DNA of 64,000 bases from positions 1 to 64,000 of the forward strand of contig NBMC01000025.1 of the NCBI GenBank assembly GCA_002084805.1. The letters run 5' to 3'. The notes below the pieces were generated by a model, which saw only the letters and a list, made by a program, of their open reading frames with translations, was not told where the DNA came from and did not search any database. The stretch comes from Spirochaetaceae bacterium 4572_59 (GTDB taxonomy: Bacteria; Spirochaetota; Spirochaetia; DSM-2461). Position 1 is the stretch's first letter, and every line of letters begins with the position of its first letter. The position numbers and the translations under genes are program-made. Below, piece after piece: positions 19,937-30,423 of this stretch.

Positions 19937-20211
19937 ACCCTGCCAAGAATACTCAATGATTTGAATGGGAGGTTTCCTCTCCTCTCAGCAACAGCTCTAT
20001 CATTTTTCTTATCCAAACTGAACCCCTTTAAGAGTATGATCCCCTGTCTTATGGACTTTTGAATGAAAGACTGTACTGCTTTAAACGATATATTTTAAAG
20101 GAGAAAGCTCTTTTTAGTTGTCATAAAAAGCATATTGAAATATAATCGAAGATATAACGAAAGCAAATAGATAGTATTTAGTAAGCTAATAACAAATTTC
20201 AGGAGTTTGAA

Positions 20212-21149
20212 ATGAATCAGATTTCATATATCGCCTCTTATTTAAGAGGAATGACCTATGATACAGCTATGATAAGGCATTAAAAAATTCTTCCGGCTCA
20301 TCAAAACCCTGGCAGGGGGGAAATCCTGCGATAGTCGATAAAATTGCCCTTGTAACAGGGGGAGCTCAGGGCTTTGGTGAAGGAATGGTTCGTGAACTGT
20401 TTGCCGCCGGCGCCTATGTTTATATCGCAGATATGAATGTCGCCGGTGCGGAATCTCTGGCAAGTGAACTAAATGAAAAAGCAGGATCCACCAGAGCTTT
20501 TGCTCTTGAGGTTAATGTGACAGATGAGAATTCCGTAGAGGCCATGCTGGATTCTGTGGCAAAAACTACCGGTGGGCTGGATATATTAATCAGCAATGCA
20601 GGAGTTTTAAAAGCTGGCAGTGTCAAAGAGATGACTCTGAGAGATTTCAAGTTCGTTACTGATGTGGATTACACCGGGTTTTTTATCTGTACTAAGTTTG
20701 CCGCCAGATTGCTGGAAGTTCAGAATGCCCCCAGCGGCGAGTACTTTTCCGACATAATCGGAATCAGTTCCAAGTCTGGCTTGGAAGGTTCCAATAAGAA
20801 TGGTGCCTATGCGGGTGCAAAGTTTGGAAGCCTCGGGCTGACCCAGAGCTTTGCCCTGGAACTGGTAACAGACAATATTAAGGTGAATTCCATCTGTCCC
20901 GGGAACTTCCTGGATGGACCTCTCTGGTCTGATCCGGACAGAGGTCTTTTTGTGCAGTATCTGAATGCCGGGAAGGTTCCGGGAGCGAAAACCGTCGCCG
21001 ATGTCAGAAAATTTTACGAAGATAAGGTTCCCATGAAGAGGGGCTGTAGAACAGAAGATGTGGTGAAGGCCATTTATTATATTGTTGATCAGAAGTATGA
21101 AACAGGCCAGGCGGTTCCGGTGACGGGCGGTCAGGTAATGCTCAACTAA
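20212..21149 (+). pseudogene. SDR family oxidoreductase (sorbitol-6-P dehydrogenase-like), apparent N-terminal frameshift
   Basis: KIALVTGGAQGFGEG Rossmann motif, SNAG, Y-x3-K (YAGAKFG); no ATG/GTG/TTG in frame upstream of the Rossmann motif; ATG with AGGAG at 20212 is in a different frame. Confidence 0.75.
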
Positions 21150-21152
21150 GTC

Positions 21153-21251
21153 GTCGAATATCTTGAGGCGATTGCGGCGTTGCCAGCCTGCTCACGTACA
21201 AATGTACGCTTCGCAGTCTGGCGCCTTGCACTCAACCTCAATATATTCGAC
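21153..21251. repeat. ~99-bp imperfect inverted repeat / large hairpin
   Basis: GTCGAATATCTTGAGGCG...TGCCAGCCTGCTCACGTACA / TGTACGCTTCGCAGTCTGGCG...CCTCAATATATTCGAC with central CGTACAAATGTACG. Confidence 0.85.
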
Positions 21252-21289
21252 TTGGGTTTTCCGTTGGGGAATGCGGCGTTCCGCCTGTT

Positions 21290-21415
21290 CCCGGTTGCGG
21301 GCTGGGCCTTTGGCCTTTTCTGATGGACGTCGGCCTTTGGCCTTGTCCGGTTGCGGGCTGGCTTTGGGTTTGGCCTTTTTGAATGTATAGATGTTGGATC
21401 TTGGCCTGTGGCCTT
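21290..21415. repeat. Short imperfect direct repeats (GGTTGCGGGCTGG and GGCCTTTGGCCTT, two copies each)
   Basis: GGTTGCGGGCTGG at 21293 and 21349; GGCCTTTGGCCTT at 21305 and 21332. Confidence 0.7.
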
Positions 21416-21451
21416 GTTCAGTTCGGTTTGGTTTATAGTGGAGATAATTGT

Positions 21452-22714
21452 ATGAAGACAAAAGCAGTTCGATTGTATGGAAAGATGGATTTAAGGTTGG
21501 AGGAGTTTGATCTTCCGACGATTAAGAGTGATGAGATTCTGGCGACTGTTGTTTCCGATAGTATTTGTATGTCCTCATACAAGGCGGCATCTCAGGGGTC
21601 TGATCATAAGAGGGTTCCCGATGATGTGGCGGTTAATCCGATTATTATCGGGCATGAGTTTTGCGGGGAGATTCTGGAGGTTGGTTCCACGTGGTCGGGT
21701 CAGTTTACGCCGGGGCAGAAGTTTTCCATTCAGCCGGCTCTCAACTATAAGGGTTCTCTGGATGCGCCGGGTTACTCTTTTCAGCATATCGGTGGAGATG
21801 CTACCAATATCATTATTCCTAATGAGGTGATGGAGATGAATTGCCTGCTTCCCTACGAAGGGGATGCATTTTTTATGGGATCTTTGAGTGAGCCTGTATC
21901 CTGTATTGTGGGAACCTACCATGCTATGTATCATATTCCCCAGGGAACATATATCCATAATATGGGAATAAAAGCTGGCGGAAAACTTGCCATTATTGCC
22001 GGTGTCGGACCCATGGGATTGGGTGCTATCGATTATGCGATTCATGCTCCCATCAAACCGGGTTTGCTGGTGGTTACCGATATTGATGATGCCAGACTGG
22101 AAAGAGCTGCTTCAATCTATACGGTGGAAGAGGCTGCCAAAAATGGTGTGACATTGATCTATAAAAACACCAGGGACTGTGCTGATGCCAATGCCGAGCT
22201 GATTGCTTTGACAGATGGTACAGGTTTTGATGATGTTCTGGTTATGGCTCCTGTCCGTCCCCTGGTTGAACAGGGTGATGCAATTCTGAACAAAGACGGT
22301 TGTCTGAACTTTTTTGCCGGTCCTTCCAATACAGAATTTAAGGCGGAGCTGAACTTCTATAATGTTCACTATGCCTTCCATCATATTGTGGGTACAAGCG
22401 GTGGGAATACAGATGATATGAAAGAATCCCTTGAGATGATGGGAGATGGACGTTTGAATCCTTCCGCTATGATTACTCATATCGGTGGTCTGGATGCTGT
22501 GGTGGATACCACTCTGAATTTGCCGAAAATCCCGGGTGGGAAAAAATTGATCTATAATCATAAAAAGATGGATTTGACGGCTATCGCTGATTTTGAAGAG
22601 TTGGGAAAATCGTCTGCCTTTTTTGCAGAGCTGGACAGGCTGGTCGGGAAGTATAACGGTTTATGGAATATTGAGGCGGAAAAGTATTTTCTGGCTAATG
22701 CTGATAATATTTAA
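21452..22714 (+). CDS. Zn-dependent dehydrogenase, L-sorbose-1-phosphate reductase-like
   Basis: MKTKAVRLYGKMDLRLEEFDLP, IIGHEFCGEILEVGS, GPMGLGAIDYA; product guess from overall similarity. Confidence 0.75.
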   Translation: MKTKAVRLYGKMDLRLEEFDLPTIKSDEILATVVSDSICMSSYKAASQGSDHKRVPDDVAVNPIIIGHEFCGEILEVGSTWSGQFTPGQKFSIQPALNYKGSLDAPGYSFQHIGGDATNIIIPNEVMEMNCLLPYEGDAFFMGSLSEPVSCIVGTYHAMYHIPQGTYIHNMGIKAGGKLAIIAGVGPMGLGAIDYAIHAPIKPGLLVVTDIDDARLERAASIYTVEEAAKNGVTLIYKNTRDCADANAELIALTDGTGFDDVLVMAPVRPLVEQGDAILNKDGCLNFFAGPSNTEFKAELNFYNVHYAFHHIVGTSGGNTDDMKESLEMMGDGRLNPSAMITHIGGLDAVVDTTLNLPKIPGGKKLIYNHKKMDLTAIADFEELGKSSAFFAELDRLVGKYNGLWNIEAEKYFLANADNI

Positions 22715-22735
22715 TCCTTATGAGAGGAGATTTGA

Positions 22736-23407
22736 TTGAGCAATACTGAATTAAAAGGTGTTCTTTTCGATATGGACGGTGTTCTGGCGGATTCAGAGGA
22801 ATTTATCTGCGAAGCCGCTATGAAAATGTTTGCTGAATTGGAGCTGACAGTTCGGCCGGAAGATTTTCTGCCCTTTGTGGGAGCGGGTGAAAACCGCTAT
22901 CTTGGAGGAGTGGCCGAACAGTATAATTTTGATCTGAAAGCTGCCATCGGCGGTATTGATCAGGCAAAAGCACGGACCTATGCGATCTATGGTGAGATTA
23001 TCAGAGGACGGATGAAGGAACTGCCCGGAGCCGCGGAGTTTGTCAATTCCTGCCGGAAAAAAGGCTTGAAGACTGCTTTAGCCACCAGTGCAGACAAGCT
23101 TAAAATGGTTTATACCCTGGATGAAATTGGACTTCCTCTCAGCAGCTTTGATGCCAGTATCAACGGACTGGATGTGGAGAGAAAAAAACCATTTCCTGAT
23201 ATCTATCTGAAAGCGGCCGAACTTATCGGATTAAAACCCGAACAGTGCCTGGTTGTAGAAGATGCCGTTAATGGTGTTCAAGCTGCCAAAGCTGCGGGAT
23301 GTCGCTGTCTGGGACTGACCAGCAGTTTTACAATAGAAGAGCTGGAAGGGGCAAACTGGTTTGCAGCGGACCTTTCGGAGGTTCCCCCGGAAGCTCTTAA
23401 GTGGTAG
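22736..23407 (+). CDS. HAD hydrolase (beta-phosphoglucomutase-like)
   Basis: LFDMDGVLADSEE, TSADKLKM, VVEDAVNGVQAAKAAG. Confidence 0.85.
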   Translation: MSNTELKGVLFDMDGVLADSEEFICEAAMKMFAELELTVRPEDFLPFVGAGENRYLGGVAEQYNFDLKAAIGGIDQAKARTYAIYGEIIRGRMKELPGAAEFVNSCRKKGLKTALATSADKLKMVYTLDEIGLPLSSFDASINGLDVERKKPFPDIYLKAAELIGLKPEQCLVVEDAVNGVQAAKAAGCRCLGLTSSFTIEELEGANWFAADLSEVPPEALKW

Positions 23408-23506
23408 AATGCTGGCACTACTGTATCAATCCACTAATTTGATTCTTTGGTATAAAGAATCACAAAACAACAAACTATTTTCTTATTGAAAGTGAGGAAT
23501 ACACGA

Positions 23507-25537
23507 ATGAGTAATGAAGTAATGAATAAGGCTGCGGATAATATCCGTATCCTGGCTGCCTCCATGGTAGAAAAAGCTAAATCCGGACACCCCGGTGGTG
23601 CCATGGGCGGTGCTGATTATTTAAATGTTCTTTTTTCTGAGTTTATGAATTTTGATCCCTCTGATGGTAAGTGGATTAACCGGGACCGGTTCTTTCTGGA
23701 TCCCGGACATATGTCACCCATGCTCTATTCTACTCTATCCTTTTACGGACATTATACTATGGATGAGCTGGCAAGTTTCCGTCAGTGGGACAGTCCTACT
23801 CCCGGACATCCTGAAGTTGATGCCAGTAGGGGCGTGGAAAATACTTCCGGTCCTCTGGGACAGGGGCATACTTTTGCAGTTGGTGCTGCTATTGCGGAAA
23901 AATTCCTGACTGCGAAATTCGGTGACTGGATGAGTCATAAAATCTATACCTTTATATCTGACGGTGGCGTTCAGGAAGAGATTTCTCAGGGTGCCGGTCG
24001 ATTGGCTGGACATCTTGGTCTGGATAATCTGATCATGTTCTATGATTCAAATGATATTCAGCTATCCTCTACCGTTTCCGAGGTAACCACTGAAAATACA
24101 GCAAAGAAATATGAAGCCTGGGGATGGAAGGTCCTTTCTATCGATGGACATGATGCTGATGCCATTCGCGGGGCTCTGAAAGAAGCTCAGGCGGTGAAAG
24201 GTCAGCCCACAATCATAATTGGTAAAACCATTATGGGAAAAGGTGCTGTTGACGCCGACGGTAACAGCTTTGAGGGAAAAACCTCCACTCATGGTCAGCC
24301 CCTGAGTGCTGCCGGTGCCTCGTTTAAGGGTACCGTTGAAAACCTGGGCGGTGATGGGGATAATCCTTTTCAGATTTTTCCCGAAGTTCAGCAGTGGCTG
24401 GACGGTCTTATTAAAGAGAAGATTGCTAACGCAGCAACTAAAAAAGCGGAACAGGCAGAATGGGCAAAAGCCAATCCTGAACTGGCCGCCAAACTTGAAA
24501 TGTTCTACAGCGGTAAAACTCCTGAGATCGACTGGGCCGGTATTGAGCAGAAGTCCGGTGTGGCCACTAGAGCCGCCTCTGCAGCCGTACTCGGCGTGTT
24601 GGCTGAAAATGTAGAAAATATGATTGTTTCCTCCGCTGACTTGTCTAATTCTGATAAAACCGATGGATTCCTGAAGAAAACAAAGGCTATTACTAAGGAT
24701 GATTTTTCAGGTTCTTTTCTGCAATCAGGTGTTGCTGAACTGACCATGGCCTGTGCCTGTTCCGGTATGGCTCTGCATGGCGGTGTTATCCCCGCCTGCG
24801 GTACTTTTTTTGTATTTTCTGATTATATTAAACCTGCTTTGAGAACAGCCGCTCTGATGGAGTTGCCTGTTATCTATATCTGGACTCACGATGCTTTTCG
24901 CGTTGGTGAGGATGGACCTACTCATCAGCCTGTTGAACATGAAGCGCAGCTGCGTTTGATGGAACAGCTTCAGAATCATTCTCACAGGAACAGTACCCTC
25001 GTATTGCGTCCCGCGGATGCACAAGAAGCAACGGTTGCCTGGAAAATGGCCATTGAAAACCGGATCACTCCTACTGCTCTGATACTTTCCAGACAGAATA
25101 TTAAAGAGCTTCCTGCCAGATCCAGCCGTGTGGAAGAAGCATTTCAGGCGGTTAAGGGTGCCTATATTGTGGAAGAAGCAGATGGTAAAGCGGATGTAAT
25201 TCTTGTTGCTTCCGGTTCTGAAGTTTCTACACTGGTAGAAGGCGCTGCCCTGCTGAGAGAGAAGAAAGGTCTGAAGGTTCAGGTTGTATCTGCTCCTTCA
25301 GAAGGTCTTTTCCGTAATCAGGATCCTGCCTATCAGGCAAAGGTGCTTCCTGCGGGAACCCCCAAGTTTGGTATGACTGCCGGTCTTCCCGTAACACTTC
25401 AGGGACTGGTGGGAGCCGATGGTAAAGTTTTCGGTCTGAGTTCCTTCGGTTACAGTGCTCCTGCGGGGGTTCTGGATCAGAAACTGGGGTATACAGGTGA
25501 AAACGTATTTAACCAGGTTCTGGAGATGCTGAACTAA
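23507..25537 (+). CDS. tkt: Transketolase
   Basis: KSGHPGGAMGGADY, SDGGVQEEISQGAGRLAGHLGLDNLIMFYDSNDIQLS, THDAFRVGEDGPTHQPVEH. Confidence 0.95.
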   Translation: MSNEVMNKAADNIRILAASMVEKAKSGHPGGAMGGADYLNVLFSEFMNFDPSDGKWINRDRFFLDPGHMSPMLYSTLSFYGHYTMDELASFRQWDSPTPGHPEVDASRGVENTSGPLGQGHTFAVGAAIAEKFLTAKFGDWMSHKIYTFISDGGVQEEISQGAGRLAGHLGLDNLIMFYDSNDIQLSSTVSEVTTENTAKKYEAWGWKVLSIDGHDADAIRGALKEAQAVKGQPTIIIGKTIMGKGAVDADGNSFEGKTSTHGQPLSAAGASFKGTVENLGGDGDNPFQIFPEVQQWLDGLIKEKIANAATKKAEQAEWAKANPELAAKLEMFYSGKTPEIDWAGIEQKSGVATRAASAAVLGVLAENVENMIVSSADLSNSDKTDGFLKKTKAITKDDFSGSFLQSGVAELTMACACSGMALHGGVIPACGTFFVFSDYIKPALRTAALMELPVIYIWTHDAFRVGEDGPTHQPVEHEAQLRLMEQLQNHSHRNSTLVLRPADAQEATVAWKMAIENRITPTALILSRQNIKELPARSSRVEEAFQAVKGAYIVEEADGKADVILVASGSEVSTLVEGAALLREKKGLKVQVVSAPSEGLFRNQDPAYQAKVLPAGTPKFGMTAGLPVTLQGLVGADGKVFGLSSFGYSAPAGVLDQKLGYTGENVFNQVLEMLN

Positions 25538-25562
25538 TTTTTTCGAATCTTCAATAGTGGTA

Positions 25563-25597
25563 AACCTGCCATCCTTTCCGGAATGGCAGGTTTTTTT
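25563..25597 (+). terminator. Rho-independent terminator after transketolase
   Basis: AACCTGCCAT-CCTTTCCGGA-ATGGCAGGTTTTTTT. Confidence 0.93.
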
Positions 25598-25730
25598 ATC
25601 TGTAAAAATTACAATTTTTAATTAAAATTATATTTATTCTCTCATTATTTATTGGTAATCGATAGTAAATCAGTTTAAAATTCTTACTATTGTGTTTACA
25701 CGAATATCAAAAAATATGAAGGAGAAATCA

Positions 25731-27641
25731 ATGAAGTTTTCAAATCTAAAAATTGGTACTAAACTGATCATTTTGATGTCACTGTCGGTCCTCTTGATTA
25801 TATCTCTTTTTGTTATGATTATAAGAAACAAAACACTGGATCTGGCCACTAAGGATGCTCAGGTTATTGCCAGAGAGTATGCTATGCACTATGGATCGGA
25901 TGTAGAAACTCTGTTTGCTGTAGCCTTAGGTGAGACTGCCACGGCAGCAGATGCCATGGAATCTATAGTTCGAAACGGTACGGGGAGTGGATCGAGAGAA
26001 CTGGCAACGGAAATTATGAAGGACTGGTACCGCAGAGGGCAGAAGGAAAGTCAGATTTATGATACCTGGGTTTATTTTGAACCGGGGAAATTTGATGAAT
26101 TTGATGATGAATATGCTGGCTCTGAAACTTATGGTCAATCAGGAAACTATAGTACCTGGGTTCTGGAGGAAGAATGTTACCCCCTGGTATTACTGGGTGA
26201 TCCTGTAGAAGATCAGTGGTATCTCGGACCAAAAGGCAGAAAACAGATAACGGTTTCCGATTTTTTTAAATATGAATATCCTGATGGAATACAAACAGTA
26301 GTTGCCATAGGGACGCCTCTATATGATGAACAGGGAGCTTTGCTCGGAGTTCTAGGCTGTGACTTTGAAGTAGGATCCCTGCATGCCGAGATAAGAGAAG
26401 TTTCTCTGTATGGCCAGGGTTTTCTGACCCTTGTTTCAGAAGGGGGTGGGATCGTCTCTACGAAAGATGAGAATGCTATTGGTAAAAATATATCCTATTT
26501 CTCATGGATGAATAATGACATACAGACTCGGATCAATGAGAAGGATTTATTCAGTTTCGAATATAATTCAGATTTGTTGAATGAACAAATGTTAGCCTAC
26601 GCTGTCCCTGTTGAATTGGGTCTTAGTGGTAAAACCTGGACCATGATTGTCAGTATCCCTCAGAAAAGGATCAACAGTGTTGCAATAGGTCTCTCTCAAT
26701 TAATCATGCTAATCGGGGTGGTGGCTGTTCTTATCCTAATACTGATTCTGTTTTTGATATCACGGACGATTACCAATCCTTTGAAAGAGGCGGTTCTTTT
26801 TGCCGGAGAAATCTCAGAAGGTAATCTGAGGGCCACTCTGGATTACTCCAATAAAGATGAGTTGGGAGATCTTGCTGACGCCTTAAAGGAAATGAAAAAG
26901 AATCTGTCATCCATTATTTCGGGCATCAGAGATTCCACCGGACAGTTTCAGGCTGGAAGCAGCGAGTTAAACCATTCCGCTGTTAATATTTCAGAAGGAG
27001 CCAATCAGCAGGCTTCAGGAGTGGAGGAGATCTCCTCCAGTATGGAAGAGCTTTTGTCCAATATTCAGCAGAATTCAGATAATGCCAATCACTCAAGCAA
27101 ATTGGCTATAGCCGCTTCCCAATCTGCCTCAGAGGGGGGGGATGCCGTAATGGATACTGTTGAGGCCATGAAAGCCATTGCCGAGAAGATTGCCGTAATT
27201 GAAGATATATCCCGAAATACCAATTTGTTGGCTTTGAATGCTGCCATTGAAGCGGCCAGAGCCGGTGAAGCGGGTAAGGGTTTTGCCGTTGTTGCGTCAG
27301 AAGTCAGAAAACTGGCAGAAAACAGTAGCCATGCTGCTTCGGAAATAACAAGCATTGCCGGCGAAAGTGTGGCAAGGGCCGAGAAAGCCGGAGATCTCAT
27401 TACTAAAATGGTTCCGAATATTAGAAAAACTGCAGATCTGATCCAGGAAATCTCTGCTGCCAGTAATGAGCAGAGTCATGGTTCGGAGCAGGTTAATAGT
27501 GCTATTTTGCAGATGAGCGAGGTGGTACAACAGAATGTGGGTGTTGCAGATGATATGGCCAGTATGGCTGAAGAACTGGATTCCCAGGCTCAGGCCCTGC
27601 AGGACCGTATTTCCTATTTTAAGCTGGAGACGGCGAAATAA
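25731..27641 (+). CDS. Methyl-accepting chemotaxis protein (dCache-type sensor)
   Basis: HAMP region and [46 protein letters not shown]. Confidence 0.95.
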   Translation: MKFSNLKIGTKLIILMSLSVLLIISLFVMIIRNKTLDLATKDAQVIAREYAMHYGSDVETLFAVALGETATAADAMESIVRNGTGSGSRELATEIMKDWYRRGQKESQIYDTWVYFEPGKFDEFDDEYAGSETYGQSGNYSTWVLEEECYPLVLLGDPVEDQWYLGPKGRKQITVSDFFKYEYPDGIQTVVAIGTPLYDEQGALLGVLGCDFEVGSLHAEIREVSLYGQGFLTLVSEGGGIVSTKDENAIGKNISYFSWMNNDIQTRINEKDLFSFEYNSDLLNEQMLAYAVPVELGLSGKTWTMIVSIPQKRINSVAIGLSQLIMLIGVVAVLILILILFLISRTITNPLKEAVLFAGEISEGNLRATLDYSNKDELGDLADALKEMKKNLSSIISGIRDSTGQFQAGSSELNHSAVNISEGANQQASGVEEISSSMEELLSNIQQNSDNANHSSKLAIAASQSASEGGDAVMDTVEAMKAIAEKIAVIEDISRNTNLLALNAAIEAARAGEAGKGFAVVASEVRKLAENSSHAASEITSIAGESVARAEKAGDLITKMVPNIRKTADLIQEISAASNEQSHGSEQVNSAILQMSEVVQQNVGVADDMASMAEELDSQAQALQDRISYFKLETAK

Positions 27642-27682
27642 ATCAGGGACGTTCCCGGTATGGCTGTGTGTGCCGATGTAAT

Positions 27683-29200
27683 CTAGAGTGGAAGAAAGGG
27701 GGCATGGTTGGTGGTAAAGACAGGAGGAGTTTTTTTTAAGATCTCCTTCAGTTCGGGAACTTTCCGGATTTCTCTGTTAAGAAAGGTTCTTACTTTACCG
27801 CGATCCCAGCCACCCGGGTGTTTGAAGTTTGTATAGAGGGAGAGGTCTCCCTCATAAAAAGAGTGGGTTTGCAGATGGGCCGCTTCACCACTTCCCGCAG
27901 GCATATTGAATATGGATATATTGAGGTAATCGATATTTTCTTTTTGGGCCAGAACAAAATCTCTTGTTCTGTATGCTTCCTCTCTGTTTTCGGCCGGTGT
28001 TCCAAACATGATATAGATAAAGGTCCGGATTCCCGCTTCTTTCAGATTCTCCAGAATATGAGAGACCTGTTCCAGACGTATCCCTTTTTTCAGGCTGTCC
28101 AGAACAGCCTGGTCTCCTGATTCCAGTCCCATGCAGAGCATAGTGCATCCCGAAGCGGCCAGTTTCCGGCAGTAGGCCGATCCGGTCATTTCCGGAATAA
28201 AACGGCTGAATCCGTACCAAGCCGGACCGGGAGGCTGCTGCATCAGTTTTTGAAGGAGTTGCCGGCTTATTTCACTGTCGCAGAGATGAATAAGGTCTGG
28301 CTGATACTGCTCGGACAGAGCTGCCAGTTCATGACAGGTCTCAAGTGCGGGTATTTCACAGTAGGGGTTATCCTCCCATTTCTCCGAACAGAAGGTGCAG
28401 CGTTTCCAGGAACAACCTGTAGAAGCGCTGAAAGGCAGTATCCTTCCGGGAGAGAGGTATGCGTGTGTGGCAGCAGGTTCATAAAGATCTTTAAAATCTG
28501 GAATCCCTGGTCCTCTATAAACTCGTCCACAGAAGCGAACTATGGCTTCTTCTCCCTCACCGGCATGAATCTCATGGGCCATCATATTCAGAAAATCCGT
28601 TCGGGAAGGTCCCTTTATCCATGAGTTGATCAGACCGCCGCCCAGCTGTATCTTCAGGGAGGGATATTCCTTTTTCAGATATCCGCACATGGCTATGGCT
28701 GTTAATGCCTGACTGAGATAATTTATGGAAATCCCTGCATGACTGTGCTTTCCATCCTTCATAAGGGAGGATAAACGCTTTGAAAACCAGGGATAAAAAA
28801 GATTTTTCTCAGGATTATGCCAGCTGTATATAAGATCCTGTGATTTAAGAGGAGATAAGCCGGGATCCTGGTAGTCTGCCGGAGAGATCTGTACTCCTGA
28901 AGCCATAACAGGAGCGGATGTCCCGGCAAGCAGTTTTATATCAGAAATCTGTTTCTTATAGGCATCCATTGAGCGGGTACCCAGGCTGAGGTCCAGTATG
29001 CGGCTTTTCTTTCTTCTGACCCGTTTCGCCTGGGGATCATCGGGATTTCCCGCATCCTGATCGCACAGCCATAGAAACGCTTCAAGTGCTCCATCTAGTA
29101 TTGTCACGTCTTCTCCAGCAGCTTTGAGTGCCCCTGCCAGGCGGGTGAGGGCAACGGGAGGTTCACAGTTACGAACTTGTGGGGGGTGTATGAGAAGCAT
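27683..29200 (-). CDS. B12-binding-type radical SAM protein
   Basis: SASTGCSWKRCTFCSEKW (CxxxxxCxxC-type cluster), N-terminal LIHPPQVRNCEPPVALTRLAGALKAAGEDVTILD. Confidence 0.85.
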   Translation of the reverse strand: MLLIHPPQVRNCEPPVALTRLAGALKAAGEDVTILDGALEAFLWLCDQDAGNPDDPQAKRVRRKKSRILDLSLGTRSMDAYKKQISDIKLLAGTSAPVMASGVQISPADYQDPGLSPLKSQDLIYSWHNPEKNLFYPWFSKRLSSLMKDGKHSHAGISINYLSQALTAIAMCGYLKKEYPSLKIQLGGGLINSWIKGPSRTDFLNMMAHEIHAGEGEEAIVRFCGRVYRGPGIPDFKDLYEPAATHAYLSPGRILPFSASTGCSWKRCTFCSEKWEDNPYCEIPALETCHELAALSEQYQPDLIHLCDSEISRQLLQKLMQQPPGPAWYGFSRFIPEMTGSAYCRKLAASGCTMLCMGLESGDQAVLDSLKKGIRLEQVSHILENLKEAGIRTFIYIMFGTPAENREEAYRTRDFVLAQKENIDYLNISIFNMPAGSGEAAHLQTHSFYEGDLSLYTNFKHPGGWDRGKVRTFLNREIRKVPELKEILKKTPPVFTTNHAPFLPL

Positions 29201-29382
29201 GGAGGGAGTATAGCATAGTAAGATAAAAATCCCTATGCCGTTTTATTTGAGACAGAACTCCCAAGCAGATTTTGTAAAATATGTGTTAAAGCATTGATCA
29301 TTCTGTATTCTTTCTGTTGACATCATAATCCCAAGCCCGTAACATTACCGGCTGTGGGAAGATATTTCCCGAAGGATACAAC

Positions 29383-30384
29383 ATGAAAAGGATTCTACTC
29401 TCGGCGATAATTGTTTCAGCCGTGTTTTTAAGCTGCGGGAGCAAAGAACTGCCCGAAGGTGCAGTCGCTGTGGTTAATAAAACCTCCATTACTGAAGAAG
29501 AGTTTAATGCAGAATTGGATCTCTTTAAAGGACAATATGAAGCTCAGGGAATGGAGATTTCCGAAGGTGATCTGGAAATAGTAAAACCCCAGCTTCTGGA
29601 CTCTCTCATTATTAAAATGCTACTGCTGGAAAAAGCGGAAGATCTTAAACTAACAAGCGATCAGGAAGTAATAGCTTCTCAGATTGAAGGATTCAAAGAT
29701 CAGTTCGGTTCAGAGGAAGCTTTTGCTGAAGCTCTGAAAGCCAACAACTTCACCAAAGAAAAACTGATTGCAGATATGGAAGAACAATCCATTATCCAGC
29801 AGGTTTTCGAAAAAGAAGTAAAAGAAGAAATCGTTATTGATGAAAAAAAAATGAAGGCTTTTTATGAAGAGAATAAGGAAACAGTATTCCAGGTTCCCGA
29901 ATCTGTAGAAGCCAGTCATATCCTCGTTATGGTTAATGATGATCAGGCTGAAGCGGCTGCTCTTAGCAAGATTAAAGATATCAAAGTAAAGATCGATGCC
30001 GGAATGGATTTCGGAGAAGCAGCGCTCCAGTACTCTGAGGGACCCAGTAATACACAGAAAGGTTATCTTGGTCAGTTCGGAAAGGGACAGATGGTTCCCG
30101 AATTTGAAGCAGTCGCGTTCAATCTTGAACCTGGGGTTGTTAGTGAACCTGTACTGACACAGTTCGGTTATCACCTGATTCTTGTAAAGACCAAGAATGA
30201 ATCAGAAACTGTCAGTTTTGATGATGCCAAAGGTTCTATCGAACAGCAGATGAGTCAGGAAGAGTACAATGCAAAATCCGCTGAGTTTATTGAAAACTTG
30301 AAGGATAAAGCAAAGATTCTTCTTCCCGAATGGGCTACACCCAAAGAAGAAGAGGCCGTCTCTCTTCAGACTACTGCCAACTAA
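29383..30384 (+). CDS. Peptidylprolyl isomerase lipoprotein (PrsA/SurA-like)
   Basis: Lipobox VFLSCGS; parvulin region EASHILVMVNDDQAEA...DFGEAALQYSEGPSNTQKGYLGQFGKGQMVPEFE. Confidence 0.9.
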   Translation: MKRILLSAIIVSAVFLSCGSKELPEGAVAVVNKTSITEEEFNAELDLFKGQYEAQGMEISEGDLEIVKPQLLDSLIIKMLLLEKAEDLKLTSDQEVIASQIEGFKDQFGSEEAFAEALKANNFTKEKLIADMEEQSIIQQVFEKEVKEEIVIDEKKMKAFYEENKETVFQVPESVEASHILVMVNDDQAEAAALSKIKDIKVKIDAGMDFGEAALQYSEGPSNTQKGYLGQFGKGQMVPEFEAVAFNLEPGVVSEPVLTQFGYHLILVKTKNESETVSFDDAKGSIEQQMSQEEYNAKSAEFIENLKDKAKILLPEWATPKEEEAVSLQTTAN

Positions 30385-30423
30385 TATATATTAAAGGCTG
30401 AATCTGACAGAATAGGATAGTTC

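Noticed and set aside
20020-20100. Possible insertion-sequence end near the island's right edge
   Set aside because: No transposase ORF, no matching inverted repeat at 4866-4905, no target duplication seen.
21163-21461. ORFs 21163-21390 (+) and 21192-21461 (-)
   Set aside because: They span the inverted repeat and low-complexity direct repeats; translations are repeat-derived (e.g. GLAFGLAFLNV) and unlikely to be proteins.
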